Positions 27,104-37,700 of a stretch of 64,000 bases of DNA are shown here, in pieces (position 1 is the stretch's first letter; each line of letters starts with the position of its first letter). Both the position numbers and the translations under genes were made by a program. The notes beneath the pieces are model-generated. The model was not told the DNA's origin. It searched no databases and saw only the letters and a list, made by a program, of their open reading frames with translations. This DNA is from Paraburkholderia sp. UYCP14C (lineage in GTDB: Bacteria; Pseudomonadota; Gammaproteobacteria; Burkholderiales; Burkholderiaceae), in NCBI RefSeq assembly GCF_004197395.1, contig NZ_SELS01000005.1, positions 124,001 through 188,000 of the forward strand. The letters are read 5' to 3'.

Positions 27104-28036
27104 ATGAAGCAGAACTTCACAGTCAGGCAGGGTGCGCTAGACGGCGTCGAGGTCTTCCTCAGCGTGGCCGAGCATCGCAGCTTTCGCGGCGCCGCCGCGC
27201 AACTCGGCGTGACGCCGTCGGCCGTCAGTCAGGCGGTGCGCGTGCTCGAAACGCGCATCGGCGCGACGCTCTTCATCCGCACCACGCGCAGCGTCGGCCT
27301 GACCGAAGCCGGCGAGCGCTTTCTGGCTCGCGCCAAACCCGCTTTCGAGGAACTCGTCGCCGCCAGCGAGGTAGCGCGCGGACTCGGCGAGCGGCCGTCC
27401 GGCCTGTTGCGTCTTTCGGTGCCGCGCGCGGTCGTGCCGATCCTGCTGGAGCCGCTGGTCGCGTCGTTCTGCGAGGCCAATCCCGAAGTCGAGGTGGAGG
27501 TCGCGGCCAGCAAGGAGTTGATCGATCTCGCGGCGGAGGGTTTCGACGCCGGGATCCGGCTAGGTCAGTTCGTTGCCGCCGACATGGTCGCGGTGCCATT
27601 GACGGCGCCATTCCGCTTTGTCGTCGTGGGAAGTCCTGGCTATTTCGCGGCGCGTGGCCGCCCTGAGCACGTCGACGATCTGCGTACGCATGCCTGCATC
27701 CGCTGGCGACGCTCGAGCGGCGCGCTCGCATTGTGGTCGTTCAACGACAACGGCCAGCCGATCGAGATCGCCGTCTCCGGTCCTTTCATCGCCAGCGATT
27801 TTCTGGGCATGCTGGGCGCGGCGAACGCGGGCATCGGCCTTGCCCAGCTACCCGAACCGATGGCCGCCGAGGGGTTGCGAACCGGCAAGCTCGTGCGCGT
27901 TCTGGATGCGTATGCGCCGATGATCCCGGGCGTGTTTCTCTACTATCCGAGCCGCCGGCAGATCATGCCGAAGCTGCGTGCGTTCATCGATCATGTGAAG
28001 AGTCGCGCGGCGCGTGCGTTGCCTGACGATAGTTGA
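27104..28036 (+). CDS. LysR-family transcriptional regulator
   Basis: 310 residues. The N-terminal helix-turn-helix reads GVEVFLSVAEHRSFRGAAAQ, then LGVTPSAVSQAVRVLETRIGATLF. The C-terminal substrate-binding domain starts around residue 95 (SGLLRLSVPRAVVPILL). It is divergent from the membrane protein at 26387, the usual arrangement for a LysR regulator and its target. The ligand is unknown. Confidence 0.93.
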   Translation: MKQNFTVRQGALDGVEVFLSVAEHRSFRGAAAQLGVTPSAVSQAVRVLETRIGATLFIRTTRSVGLTEAGERFLARAKPAFEELVAASEVARGLGERPSGLLRLSVPRAVVPILLEPLVASFCEANPEVEVEVAASKELIDLAAEGFDAGIRLGQFVAADMVAVPLTAPFRFVVVGSPGYFAARGRPEHVDDLRTHACIRWRRSSGALALWSFNDNGQPIEIAVSGPFIASDFLGMLGAANAGIGLAQLPEPMAAEGLRTGKLVRVLDAYAPMIPGVFLYYPSRRQIMPKLRAFIDHVKSRAARALPDDS

Positions 28037-28225
28037 TGAAGTTGTTGAGGGAGGTCAAAGGTCGCCTATCAACGACATCGCTTTTTTAACCCGAAGCATT
28101 GCCAGATAGCGCCAATACTTTTCGATTATTCGGTGTACTGGGCGTTTTCCGATCGATCTGGACAATAGCCGATCCGCGCAAGGAGCATAAGACACCTCCA
28201 TCCGGAGAAGGTGTCTATCGGCTAG

Positions 28226-28678
28226 CTATTGGCCTGTAACACTTTGCGCTCTCATCTGCCGAACATCGGCGAGACCCGCCTTCGACCGTTCGTGCAAGTG
28301 TTCATAGGCCATATCGGGGTACTGATCGAGCATTCCACGATAGATGGATTCTGCTTCATCCAGACAATGTTTGGCCTTTGCCGTGTCGCCAAGATCGAAC
28401 GCGGCCACATAATGCTTCATCCTGAGATTGGTCGCGCCTGGATCAAATGGCGCCGTAGCCCCCGCAACCTCGTCGCTCAAATCGCTGAGGGCGGCGGTGG
28501 CGGCCAAGTACGACGGCCCCCGGCAGCCGGGCTCGTTCTTGTAGCCGTCGATCGCCAACTCGGCCTTCACATAGGGGCTTTGGGATCCGGCGGAGCCCAT
28601 CGGCCCGGTGGTGGTGATGTGGCTGCAGGCGGCCAGGGCGGCCGCCAAGGCGACAGCCGCCATAAGTTTCATCGACAT
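28226..28678 (-). CDS. Small lipoprotein of unknown function
   Basis: 150 residues from the ATG at 28678 (AAGGAG upstream). Signal peptide with lipobox LAAC (MSMKLMAAVALAAALAACSH). The mature part is helical, with a segment DLGDTAKAKHCLDEAESIYRG resembling a single TPR-like pair. It lies 17 bases after the GH28-like gene and is probably co-transcribed with it. A short dyad at 28190-28216 follows but lacks a T-run. Confidence 0.75.
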   Translation of the reverse strand: MSMKLMAAVALAAALAACSHITTTGPMGSAGSQSPYVKAELAIDGYKNEPGCRGPSYLAATAALSDLSDEVAGATAPFDPGATNLRMKHYVAAFDLGDTAKAKHCLDEAESIYRGMLDQYPDMAYEHLHERSKAGLADVRQMRAQSVTGQ

Positions 28679-28695
28679 GCTGATCTCCTTCCTTG

Positions 28696-30372
28696 TCAAA
28701 TTTCGCGGTGCGCGATGTCCGACAGCGCCATGTCGGGCACGCTGCGGCTTCCGGTGACGCGGAAACCATTCACCTTGTTCAGCACGAATGCCGGACCACC
28801 GCGGCCCTTCGACAAGGTCAGGCGGGAAAAATCAGAGTCGTTCACGTCCTCCAGCCAAAGTGCCGGCCGCGCATCGGCCGCGACATTGGCAATTTCCACG
28901 TTGCTGAATTCAGCGTTGGTTACGTGGCGCATGAAAAATCCATACGCCGGTAGCGGTCCAAAGCGGAAGGGCTCGGGATAATCCGCTTCCCGTTCAGGCG
29001 GAATCCATTGATTGAGTTCGGTCGTCCCACCGCCCTTTTGCTGGACAAAGAAGTCGCTGATCTTGATGTCCTCGATCGAGGCCCCGGGAATGCCGCTGAT
29101 GATCGACGGCATGGTATTGGCCGGGCCGCTGCAGGTCACGTTGCTGACCAGAACGCGGCGGAAGGTGCTGCGTGGCATGCCCTTCGGACCGCGCATTCGC
29201 CCCCCGAGACGAAAGAACAGCGGCGAATTGCGCACATCACGCATGGTGATGCCGGTAATGGTGATGTCCTCCAGAACCGCGCCGTCCACGGTCTCCAACG
29301 CGAGCCCGCGACAGCTTTCGAAGATGCAGTTCGAAATCGTGATGTTCTTGAACCCGCCATTCGACTCGGTTCCGCATTTGATGCGGCCGGTACGGTTCCA
29401 GGGATTCATATCAAATTCCGGCCCGAAGCGCTTGAAGCTGCCGTCTACGACAGACCCCATCTCATAGCCGCCGGTGACGTAGCAATTGGTGATCGTCACG
29501 TTTTCCGTGGCACGTGGATAGCCGAGGGCATAGGAGCTCTTCGGACAGATCGCATCGTCCCAGGGCGAATTGACGGTGCAGTTCGACACGCGGACATTGC
29601 GACAGCAATCGATGTCCATACCGTCGCGGTTGGTATCGATAATCAGATTGTCGATGGTGAAGTTGTCGACACCGGTCGCCAGGATGCCGAAATGTCCGCC
29701 CGCCAGTATCGAGAAATCGCGCAGGACGACATTGCAGCAGTTTTTCAAGGCGATCGCCTTATTGCCGACACCCGGCCGTTCGGCAATGGGCAGATCCGGA
29801 TCTTCCCCGTGCCCGCGACTGAGCCCTTTGCCCCAAATGAGACCCGGCCCGAGAACGGCAATGTCGTGCAGTCCTTCGCCCCAGATCAGGCTGTTGTGCC
29901 AATGGTTGTGACCAAAATCCTGATAGGCCTCCCAAGGCGCGTTGGACTCCGCCGCGTCGTAGCCGCCGCTCGTTGTTCCCTCTCGTGGGGTGCTCGCTGC
30001 GAGGATCGTCGATCCTTCGTCGAGGTAAAGGGCGACCGAGCTTTTCAGGTGGATCGAGTAGCAAGCATAAGTACCTGCCGGAAAGCGAACCGTCCCTCCT
30101 CCGGCGGCCGCAGCCGCTTCGATGGCCCGGTTCACGGCCGGGGTATCGATGGTCTTGCCATCGCCCAGCGCACCATAAGCGCGCACATCGAAGACATTGC
30201 CTGGACCTGCATTGGTGAGCGGTGCAGTCGGCCGCGCCCCTGCAACCGAGGGCAGCAGCAGCGAGGTAGCCGCAAGCGCCCCTCCAAGACCAATGAAACC
30301 ACGACGCGAAATACGCAAGGAGTCGCCCATTGCGGGCGCCACTTTATAAAGATCACTCTGATGCTTCGACAC
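28696..30372 (-). CDS. GH28-like right-handed beta-helix enzyme with Tat signal
   Basis: About 558 residues from a GTG at 30372 (AGGGA 7 bases upstream); ATGs at 30405 and 30330 are alternatives. A Tat signal (SRRGFIGLGGALAATSLLL) precedes NVFDVRAYGALGDGKTIDTP, the start typical of polygalacturonase-like GH28 and pectate-lyase-3 proteins. Repeated parallel beta-helix coils follow (NFTIDNLIIDTNRDGMDIDC, VTITNCYVTGG). The motif pair DGMDID and DDAICPKS matches the GH28 catalytic Asp positions (NTDG and DD). It likely cleaves a plant or microbial polyuronide in the periplasm or outside. Base composition is lower in GC than its neighbours, hinting at acquisition. Confidence 0.82.
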   Translation of the reverse strand: MSKHQSDLYKVAPAMGDSLRISRRGFIGLGGALAATSLLLPSVAGARPTAPLTNAGPGNVFDVRAYGALGDGKTIDTPAVNRAIEAAAAAGGGTVRFPAGTYACYSIHLKSSVALYLDEGSTILAASTPREGTTSGGYDAAESNAPWEAYQDFGHNHWHNSLIWGEGLHDIAVLGPGLIWGKGLSRGHGEDPDLPIAERPGVGNKAIALKNCCNVVLRDFSILAGGHFGILATGVDNFTIDNLIIDTNRDGMDIDCCRNVRVSNCTVNSPWDDAICPKSSYALGYPRATENVTITNCYVTGGYEMGSVVDGSFKRFGPEFDMNPWNRTGRIKCGTESNGGFKNITISNCIFESCRGLALETVDGAVLEDITITGITMRDVRNSPLFFRLGGRMRGPKGMPRSTFRRVLVSNVTCSGPANTMPSIISGIPGASIEDIKISDFFVQQKGGGTTELNQWIPPEREADYPEPFRFGPLPAYGFFMRHVTNAEFSNVEIANVAADARPALWLEDVNDSDFSRLTLSKGRGGPAFVLNKVNGFRVTGSRSVPDMALSDIAHREI

Positions 30373-30856
30373 TAAGTTTTCCCTGACGAAATGGTTTCGA
30401 TGCACTAGCAGCTGTCCGCCAACGCCACATTCTTGTAAGACAACAGCGGAAGTGTAAATACGAGCGCAGGAGCAGTCACGCGGGGGTATACCCCTTATCG
30501 AAGGGAAGTTAGATGCACGACAGCATTCCGTTTGCCTAATGTTGTCATACCGAATATTCCGTTATATGGAAAAGCGGCTGCCCTTCTTCGGCGACCACAC
30601 CAAGTTGCATATGTTGCGCAATATGCAATGCCGTCGAGACAACGATGAAAACCGCGTCGATTCGTGACTTATGTTTTGTGTGCACGCACGCTGCGCTCGC
30701 CGCTCGAGGTTGCGCCGTTGAGGCAGGCTACGCGACTAGACAGAGCAGTGAAGGAGAGGGTCGAACATGCTTCCAGATGAAAGGGAATCACCTGGCGACA
30801 GGCACCCACGGAGTCGACTTTCTCATCACCCGAGGGACCCTTTGATGGTTTCCAGA
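30373..30856. other. 484-bp non-coding region upstream of the GH28-like gene
   Basis: More AT-rich than the surroundings. It contains the palindrome at 30483-30494. A 66-codon plus-strand frame at 30645 has no recognisable domain or good ribosome binding site, so I do not call it a gene. Confidence 0.4.
30483..30494. promoter_or_regulatory. Palindrome GGGGTATACCCC, possible operator
   Basis: Perfect 12-bp palindrome about 110 bases upstream of the GH28-like start. I could not find a second copy by eye near other genes. Confidence 0.4.
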
Positions 30857-31105
30857 CTAGCGATAGTTCACAAAGTTGATAACGTCGTTGAGAAACCAAG
30901 GCAGGATAAGTTGCGTATCCGAATAGCTGGTGCCGACGGTAAGTCTCGGCGGTCTTGAAGCGGCGTCGGCGGATGCCACACCGCCCGGACCGTGCAGCAT
31001 ATAGGCGTTCGCATCGTACGCCGCCTGAGGATTAGCCGGCGGCGAACTCGACGTGCAGCCGGCAGTGAAAACGACGACAACTGCTGCGAAGCAAAGGGAC
31101 TTCAT
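30857..31105 (-). CDS. Small lipoprotein at the end of locus B
   Basis: 82 residues with signal MKSLCFAAVVVVFTAGC and lipobox FTAGC. The mature part has a Pro/Ala-rich linker and ends in LILPWFLNDVINFVNYR. It follows the transglutaminase-like gene of locus B by 77 bases on the same strand. I do not recognise a family. The longer overlapping frame is a shadow of the transglutaminase-like gene. Confidence 0.65.
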   Translation of the reverse strand: MKSLCFAAVVVVFTAGCTSSSPPANPQAAYDANAYMLHGPGGVASADAASRPPRLTVGTSYSDTQLILPWFLNDVINFVNYR

Positions 31106-31182
31106 GAGCGGGTGAACTCCGGCGACGTTTTTTCCATTATGTCCGAACTCAGTCGAATGCCGGGAACGAAGCGCGCCCACAA

Positions 31183-32073
31183 TCACAACTCCAGCACCGT
31201 CACCCCCACTTCCATCCGATGCGCGCCGCCGCCGAGAATCGTCCCGCGCAGCAACGAGACATCGCTGTAGTCGCGCCCGATCGCGAGCGTCACATGATCG
31301 AGATCGGCGAGCACGTCGTTGGTCGGATCGAGATCGATCCAGCCGCTGGCCGGACAATGCACCGACACCCACGCATGCGAAGCATCCGCACCGATCAGAC
31401 GCGGGTGTCCCGGCGGAGGATCGTTGCGCAAATAGCCGCTCACGTATCGCGCGGGCAAACCGAGCGAGCGCAAACAGCCGATCATCACCTGCGCGAAATC
31501 CTGGCAAACGCCGCTCTTCAGCTCGAACGCGCGTTCGGCCGGTGTATCGAACAACGTCGCCGACGGCTTGTAGGCGAAGTCCTCGTGAATGCGATGCATC
31601 AGATCGATCGCACCCGCGACGAGCGGGCGGCCGGGCGTGAAGCTGGGCAGCGCATACGCGCGCAGCGACGCCCGCAATGCGATATTCGGCGACGCGAAGC
31701 AATACTCCGCCTCCGGACGGAACTCGCCACCCACGCGAAACCGCAGCGCTTCGGCCACGGTCTCCCAGGTCGGGGTGGCCTCGGCATCGAGGTCGGTCCA
31801 GCGCGGCGTCAGCGCGACCGTGGTTTCACTGACGAGTTGCAAACGCTCGTGCGGCGTATCGAGCGCGAAGTACAGCACGTCATTGCCGAACGCATCGATG
31901 CGGCTATGCCGATACGACGGCTCCGGCTCGATCCGCTCGCTGCGCGAGATCACACGCTGCCAAGGACACGCGAGCGGCCGGATGGTCGCCAGATGCTGCG
32001 CGGTTTCGACATACGTCGAGTAATGGTAGGTAGTGCGATGCGAAACGGACAGCACCGTCGATGGGTTCTTCAT
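31183..32073 (-). CDS. Transglutaminase-like cysteine protease (locus B)
   Basis: 296 residues. The ATG at 32071-32073 overlaps the TGA of the upstream fusion gene (ATGA), so the two are translationally coupled. The N-terminal beta domain is LSVSHRTTYHYSTYVETAQH. The likely triad is Cys190 (KSGVCQDFAQ), His233 (DASHAWVSVH) and Asp249 (WIDLDPTND). It is a paralogue of 4395-5195 in locus A with the same architecture. It acts with the ATP-grasp/alpha-E and DUF2126 proteins of this operon. The substrate is unknown. Confidence 0.92.
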   Translation of the reverse strand: MKNPSTVLSVSHRTTYHYSTYVETAQHLATIRPLACPWQRVISRSERIEPEPSYRHSRIDAFGNDVLYFALDTPHERLQLVSETTVALTPRWTDLDAEATPTWETVAEALRFRVGGEFRPEAEYCFASPNIALRASLRAYALPSFTPGRPLVAGAIDLMHRIHEDFAYKPSATLFDTPAERAFELKSGVCQDFAQVMIGCLRSLGLPARYVSGYLRNDPPPGHPRLIGADASHAWVSVHCPASGWIDLDPTNDVLADLDHVTLAIGRDYSDVSLLRGTILGGGAHRMEVGVTVLEL

Positions 32074-34661
32074 ACCCACACCTGCGAGGCGACCGTGGTC
32101 GCGTGACTGAAATAACGCGCGCTGATCTCATGCGCGGCCGCGTTGGCAAAGCCGCCGATCTGATCGCACAGCACAATCAGCTTGCCATACGAGCCGTGTT
32201 CGTCGACCTCGCACAGCGCTTCGAGCGACGGCAGCAACTCGACGCTCGGCAGCAGCTCCGCGAACGGCCGATGCCGCACACTGCCCGCCGCGATGGCGAT
32301 CTCGTCGAGTTTGTTGCGCAGACGCTCGTACACGCCATAAATGCCGCGCGGATTGTGCGGTTCGATCACGAGCAGATCGAGCAGCGCGGGCACTTCGAAA
32401 CGCCCGGGGTACAGCGAGCGATACGTGAGCGTGCTGTCGAACATCTGCAGCAGCAGATCGAAGCCGGCCGGCGTCGCGAGTTGGCCGGTCGCGGCGACGT
32501 CGCGCATGAAAGCGGCCATCGTCGCGACACGTTCGATATGCCGCCCGACGAACAGCAGCCGCCACGCTTCATCGCGCGTCATGCGGTCGCCCTGCGCACC
32601 GCTGATCGCCGACAGTTGCACCGACAGATGTTCGAGCGCATTCGCGAGCGTCACGCGATCGTAGCGATCGAACGCACTCCCGCTGCTCGCGGCACCGGCG
32701 CCGCCGTTGCCCGCGCCCACGGCTGGCAGTAGCACCCGCAACGCGTCCTGAAAGTCGTTGCGCGCCGCGAGGATCATGCGCCAATGGTCATTCGACAAAC
32801 GCCCGCGCACCTCGCCGTTCGCGCGCGCCTGATAATTGAGATTCTGGCTGATGCTGAGACTGCCCGCGCTCTCGCCGAGATTCGCGACGAGCGCGCGCTC
32901 GAACGTCTGCGGCGAAGGGGGCCCGTGCGGCGACGCCAGGTCGCCCGACTGCACGAGACCGCACCATGTCGCGAGTTCGACCAGCGTCGCGAACATCGCG
33001 TCGGCGTCGTTGCCTTCGAGCGAGCCGAGAATCAGCCGCAGCAGACGCACGTTGTTTTCCGCGCGCTCGCCGTAGCGGCCCGCCCAGAACAGGTTCTCCG
33101 CGGCGCGGCTCGATACCGTGCGATGCTTGCGCGTGAGGTCGGCGGGCTGCAGCGGCGAAGGCAGCAGCGAGAACGTCGAACTCGGCTGGCTCGACAGCAC
33201 CCAGGTATCGACGCTGCTGCCGCCGTGCTGCATCGATACCGTGGTCTGACGCTCGGCGGCCATGCGCGTGAAGCCGCCCGGCATCACGTGCCAGCCGCCG
33301 TTCACATCCGCGATCGCATAGACGCGCAGCACCGACGGCCGCCCGCCGATCGTGCCCTCCTCGTAGCGCGGCGTGCAGGAAAAGCGCTCCTCCTGCTGGA
33401 TCGTGAACGCGTCGGGACAGGCGTCGATGCGCTCGCGCCATGCCGCGAGCGCCTGTCTGCCTCCCTCGATGCCTGGCGGCGCGTCGCGTCCCGCGAGCGG
33501 CCAGGTCGGCACGATGAACGCATCGTCGAGATGCGCGAACGCATGCTCGCGCGCGGCCTGTTCGCCGCACCACCAGGTCGGCACGCCGGGCAGCAGCAAC
33601 TCTTCGCCGAGCAACGCCTCGGCGATACCCGGCATGAAACCATGCAACGCCGGCGACTCGGCGAAACCCGACCCCGGCACGTTCGACACGATCACATTGC
33701 CCGCGCGCATGACCTGCAACAGCCCCGGCACGCCGATCGTCGAATCGGCGCGCAACTCGACCGGGTCGCAGAACGCGTCGTCGAGACGGCGCAGCACGAC
33801 GTGCACGCGTTCGAGGCCGGCCAGGGTCTTCAGATAAAGCCGGTCGCCGCGCACGGTCAGATCCTTGCCTTCGACCAGCGTGACGCCGAGATAGCGCGCC
33901 AGAAACACATGCTCGAAATAGGTTTCGCTGTACGGCCCCGGCGTGAGCAGCGCGATATGCGGTGAAGCGTCGGCGCGTTCGTCGTTGCGCATCGTCGCTT
34001 GCGCGGCCTGCACGAGCGTCGCGATCAGTTGCGAATAGAGCGGCGCGAGCCGGCTCACGCGCAGCGAGCGGAACGGCTCGGCGAGCAGCGTCGACACGAT
34101 CAGGCGGTTTTCCAGCGCGTAACCGAGACCGGACGGCGCCTCGGTGCGATGCGCGATCACGCTCCACTCGCCGCCCGGCGTGCGCGCGAGATCGAGCGCG
34201 ACGACCTGCAGATACTGGCCACCGGCCGGCGCGAAGCCCTTCACCGAGCGCAGATAGCCCGGATGGCCGAACACCAGCGCGGGCGGCAGTTGCCCAAATT
34301 CGAGCAGCGTCTGCGCTCCGTAGATGTCGGCAACGATCGCATTGAGCAGATGCGCGCGCTGCGCGACGCCGCGCTCGAGGTGCGCCCACTCGGCCTCGCT
34401 GATCAGGAACGGCAGCAGGTCGAGCGCCCACGGCCGCGACTTGCCGTTGTCCGCATAGACGTTGTAGCTGATGTCGTTGTCGCGGATCTGCTGCGCGATC
34501 GACGCATGATGGTCCGCGAGACGCGCGACGCCGTCCTCGCCGAGTTGCGCGAAGAACTGCCGCCACGGCTCGCGCAGCACGCCTGCAGCGTCGCGCAGTT
34601 CGTCCCAATGTCCGTCATGACCCGGCAGCAACCGCAACAGGGACGAAGCGTCCGCCGGCAT
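32070..34661 (-). CDS. Fused circularly permuted ATP-grasp plus alpha-E protein (locus B)
   Basis: 863 residues from the ATG at 34661. A TTG at 34700 would add 13 residues; neither has a clear ribosome binding site. Residues about 1-480 are the permuted ATP-grasp enzyme (NRLIVSTLLAEPFRSLRVSR, TPGPYSETYFEHVFLARYLG, VMPGGFTRMAAE). Residues about 513-863 are alpha-E (SSRAAENLFWAGRYGERAEN). Locus A encodes these as separate genes at 6337 and 5208. The fusion shows they act as one unit, probably an ATP-dependent ligase with its helical partner. The stop overlaps the next start. Confidence 0.93.
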   Translation of the reverse strand: MPADASSLLRLLPGHDGHWDELRDAAGVLREPWRQFFAQLGEDGVARLADHHASIAQQIRDNDISYNVYADNGKSRPWALDLLPFLISEAEWAHLERGVAQRAHLLNAIVADIYGAQTLLEFGQLPPALVFGHPGYLRSVKGFAPAGGQYLQVVALDLARTPGGEWSVIAHRTEAPSGLGYALENRLIVSTLLAEPFRSLRVSRLAPLYSQLIATLVQAAQATMRNDERADASPHIALLTPGPYSETYFEHVFLARYLGVTLVEGKDLTVRGDRLYLKTLAGLERVHVVLRRLDDAFCDPVELRADSTIGVPGLLQVMRAGNVIVSNVPGSGFAESPALHGFMPGIAEALLGEELLLPGVPTWWCGEQAAREHAFAHLDDAFIVPTWPLAGRDAPPGIEGGRQALAAWRERIDACPDAFTIQQEERFSCTPRYEEGTIGGRPSVLRVYAIADVNGGWHVMPGGFTRMAAERQTTVSMQHGGSSVDTWVLSSQPSSTFSLLPSPLQPADLTRKHRTVSSRAAENLFWAGRYGERAENNVRLLRLILGSLEGNDADAMFATLVELATWCGLVQSGDLASPHGPPSPQTFERALVANLGESAGSLSISQNLNYQARANGEVRGRLSNDHWRMILAARNDFQDALRVLLPAVGAGNGGAGAASSGSAFDRYDRVTLANALEHLSVQLSAISGAQGDRMTRDEAWRLLFVGRHIERVATMAAFMRDVAATGQLATPAGFDLLLQMFDSTLTYRSLYPGRFEVPALLDLLVIEPHNPRGIYGVYERLRNKLDEIAIAAGSVRHRPFAELLPSVELLPSLEALCEVDEHGSYGKLIVLCDQIGGFANAAAHEISARYFSHATTVASQVWV

Positions 34662-34729
34662 GGCGGACGCTTCGAATGGCAAAGTCGATTGAAAGGCCAA
34701 GGTCGTGTGGTGTCAGTGATGCATGTTTT

Positions 34730-37700
34730 TCAACTGTGGCGCAGATCGAGCGTGAACGGAAACTCGAGGCTACGCTGCGGTCTGCCCACGGCGAGCGGCC
34801 CCGGCGTATGACCCGACGCGAAGAAACGCGCGCGCCGCCGGCTTTCCGCCTCGTAGGCGTTGACCGGGAAGGTCTGATAGTTGCGCCCGCCCGGATGAGC
34901 GACATGATACTGGCATCCGCCGAGCGAGCGGCCGCTCCATGTGTCGACGAGGTCGAACGTGAGCGGCGCGTGTACGCCGATCGTCGGATGCAGCGCCGAC
35001 GACTGCGACCATGCGCGAAAACGCACGCCGGCCACGTACTCGCTGACTCGGCCGGTCGGCTGCAACGGCACCGGCACGCCGTTGACGCTCAGCACGTGAC
35101 GATTGCCGTTCAAGCCCAGCGCGCGCACCTCGAGCCGCTCGACCGACGAATCGACATAACGCACCGTGCCGCCGGCGCTGCCCTCCTCGCCCATCACGTG
35201 CCACGGTTCGAGCGCGTTGCGGATCGTCAGGTCGATGCCGCTCAGCGTCATCTCGCCGACCAGCGGGAAGCGGAATTCGAAGTGCGGTGCGAACCACGCG
35301 TTATCGAAGGCGAACCCCGCTTCACCAAGTTCGGCGAGCACGTCTTCGAAATCCATCTTCACGAAGGTGCCGAGCAGGAAGCGGTCGTGCAGCTCGGTGC
35401 CCCAGCGGGTGAGCCGCTGCGTGTACGGCACGCGCCAGAATCGCGCGACCAGCGCGCGCAGCAGCAGTTGCTGCACCAGACTCATGCGCGCGTGGGGCGG
35501 CATTTCGAAGCCGCGCAGTTCGAGCAGCCCGAGGCGCCCGGTCGGACCGTCGGGCGAATACAGCTTGTCGATGCAGAACTCGGCGCGGTGAGTGTTGCCG
35601 GTCACGTCGATCAGGATGTTGCGCAGCGCGCGGTCGATCATCCACGGCGGCAGGTGGGCGCTGTCGCGCCCGCCGAGCAGATCGACCTGGCGTTGCAGCT
35701 CGGCGAACGCGAGTTCAAGTTCGTAGACCTGATCGTTGCGCGCTTCGTCGACACGCGGTGCCTGGCTCGTCGGTCCGATGAACAACCCCGAGAACAGATA
35801 CGACAGCGACGGATGGTTGTGCCAGTACGCGATCAGGCTCGCGAGCAGATCGGGCCGGCGCAGGAACGGACTGTCGGCCGGCGTCGCGCCGCCGAGCACG
35901 AAGTGGTTGCCGCCGCCGGTGCCGGTATGGCGCCCGTCGAGCATGAACTTCTCGCTGCTCAGATAGCTGTGCGCGGCCGACTGGTACAGGTACTCGGTGT
36001 GATCGACGAGCTCGTCCCAGTTCGCGGCCGGATGAATGTTGACTTCGATCACGCCGGGGTCGGGCGTCACCTGCAGTACTTTCAGACGCGGATCGCGCGG
36101 CGGCGGATAGCCTTCGAGCACGACCTGCATCTGCAACTCCGAGGCCGTCGCTTCGACCGCGGCGAGCAGGTCGAGGTAGTCGTCGAGATCGGGCAGCGGC
36201 GGCATGAAGACATGCAGCAGCGTGCGACCGCTGCCGAACGAATCGGCTTCGGCTTTCGGGCCGGCCGCGCGTTTCGGGTCGCGCACCTCGACGCACACCG
36301 CGGTGCGCAGCGTGTCCTTCGACGATTCGCCTCGCGCCGGCGGGGATTCGTCACGGCGCGGCGGCGCATACGCGAGCACGCCGCCGTGCGGCATGCCGCT
36401 CAGCAGATCGGCCGCCGATAGCGACAGCGCGGCCGCCTGCCGTGCGCTGCTCCCTTCTTCGGCGAACTGCCGGCTCTCGCGCCCGCCTTCATACTGCACG
36501 CGCAACTGCGCGGCCGTGCGCAGCGGCTGCGGCGGCGCGAACGGATCGTGCGCGTGCTGATACGGATAGTCGGTCTTCGACACCCACGGCAGCGAATCGA
36601 GCGGTAGCCGGTAGCCCATCGGCGAATCGCCGGGAATCAGGTACATGCGTTCGTCGCGGAAGAACCAGCGGCCCGTGATCCACGTCGGCGCGATGCCGGG
36701 CGCACCGGGCTCGCGGCCGATCGGCAGCACGTAGCCGGCCGGGCTCGCGAGCCCGGCGTCGAACACGCGCCGCAGACGCACGCGTTCGAGTTCGTCGTCG
36801 AGGCGCGCGTCGAACGGATCGACGTTGACCGGCAGGCGGCGCTCGCGCCACAGGTAGTACCAGGTGTCCTCGTAGCCGGGCTGGATGCAGTCCGCGTCGA
36901 GCGACAGCTTCGCCGCCAGATGCGCGATGAAGCGTTGCGCGTCGCCGGCCGTGTAGCGGCCGGGCTCGCGTTCGTCGGCGAACAGAGCCGGATTGTGCCA
37001 GCATGGCTCGCCGTCGGCGCGCCAGTACAGCGACATCGCCCAGCGCGGCAACTGCTCGCCCGGATACCACTTGCCTTGGCCGATATGCAGGAAGCCGTTC
37101 GCGCCGTAGCGTTCGCGCAGCCGGTCCATCAGCGCGACCGCGTAGCCGCGCTTGGTGGGGCCGAGCGCGTCGGTGTTCCACTCGGCGGCGTCGCGATCGC
37201 GCACCGACACGAAGGTCGGCTCGCCGCCCATCGTCAGTCGCACGTCCATGTCGGCGAGTTCGTAGTCGACCCGCTCGCCCATCTTCAGCACGTCGTGCCA
37301 CGCGGCTTCGCTGTACGGCTTCGTGACGCGCGGCGACTCCAGCACGCGTTCGATCGACATCGCATGTCCGAACTCGACCTCGCATTCGTCGACCGCGCCC
37401 GAGATCGGCGCCGCGCTGCCCGGCTCCGGCGTGCAGGCAACCGGTATGTGCCCTTCTCCCGCGAGCAGCCCCGAGGTCGGGTCGAGCCCGATCCAGCCGG
37501 CGCCGGGCAGATAGACCTCGCACCACGCGTGCAGGTCGGTGAAGTCGACCTCGGTGCCGCTCGGGCCGTCGATCGACCTGACGTCGGGCGCGAGCTGCAG
37601 CAGATAGCCCGACACGAAGCGCGCCGCGAAGCCCAGTTGCCGCAGCGTCTCGACGAGCAGCCAGCCCGAATCGCGGCACGAGCCCGACGCGTTGGTCAGC

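Noticed and set aside
28190-28216. Dyad AGACACCT / AGGTGTCT as a terminator
   Set aside because: No T-run on either strand after the stem; kept only as a mention in the lipoprotein entry.
30645-30845. 66-codon plus-strand frame
   Set aside because: No ribosome binding site, no domain, odd composition; lies in the AT-rich gap.
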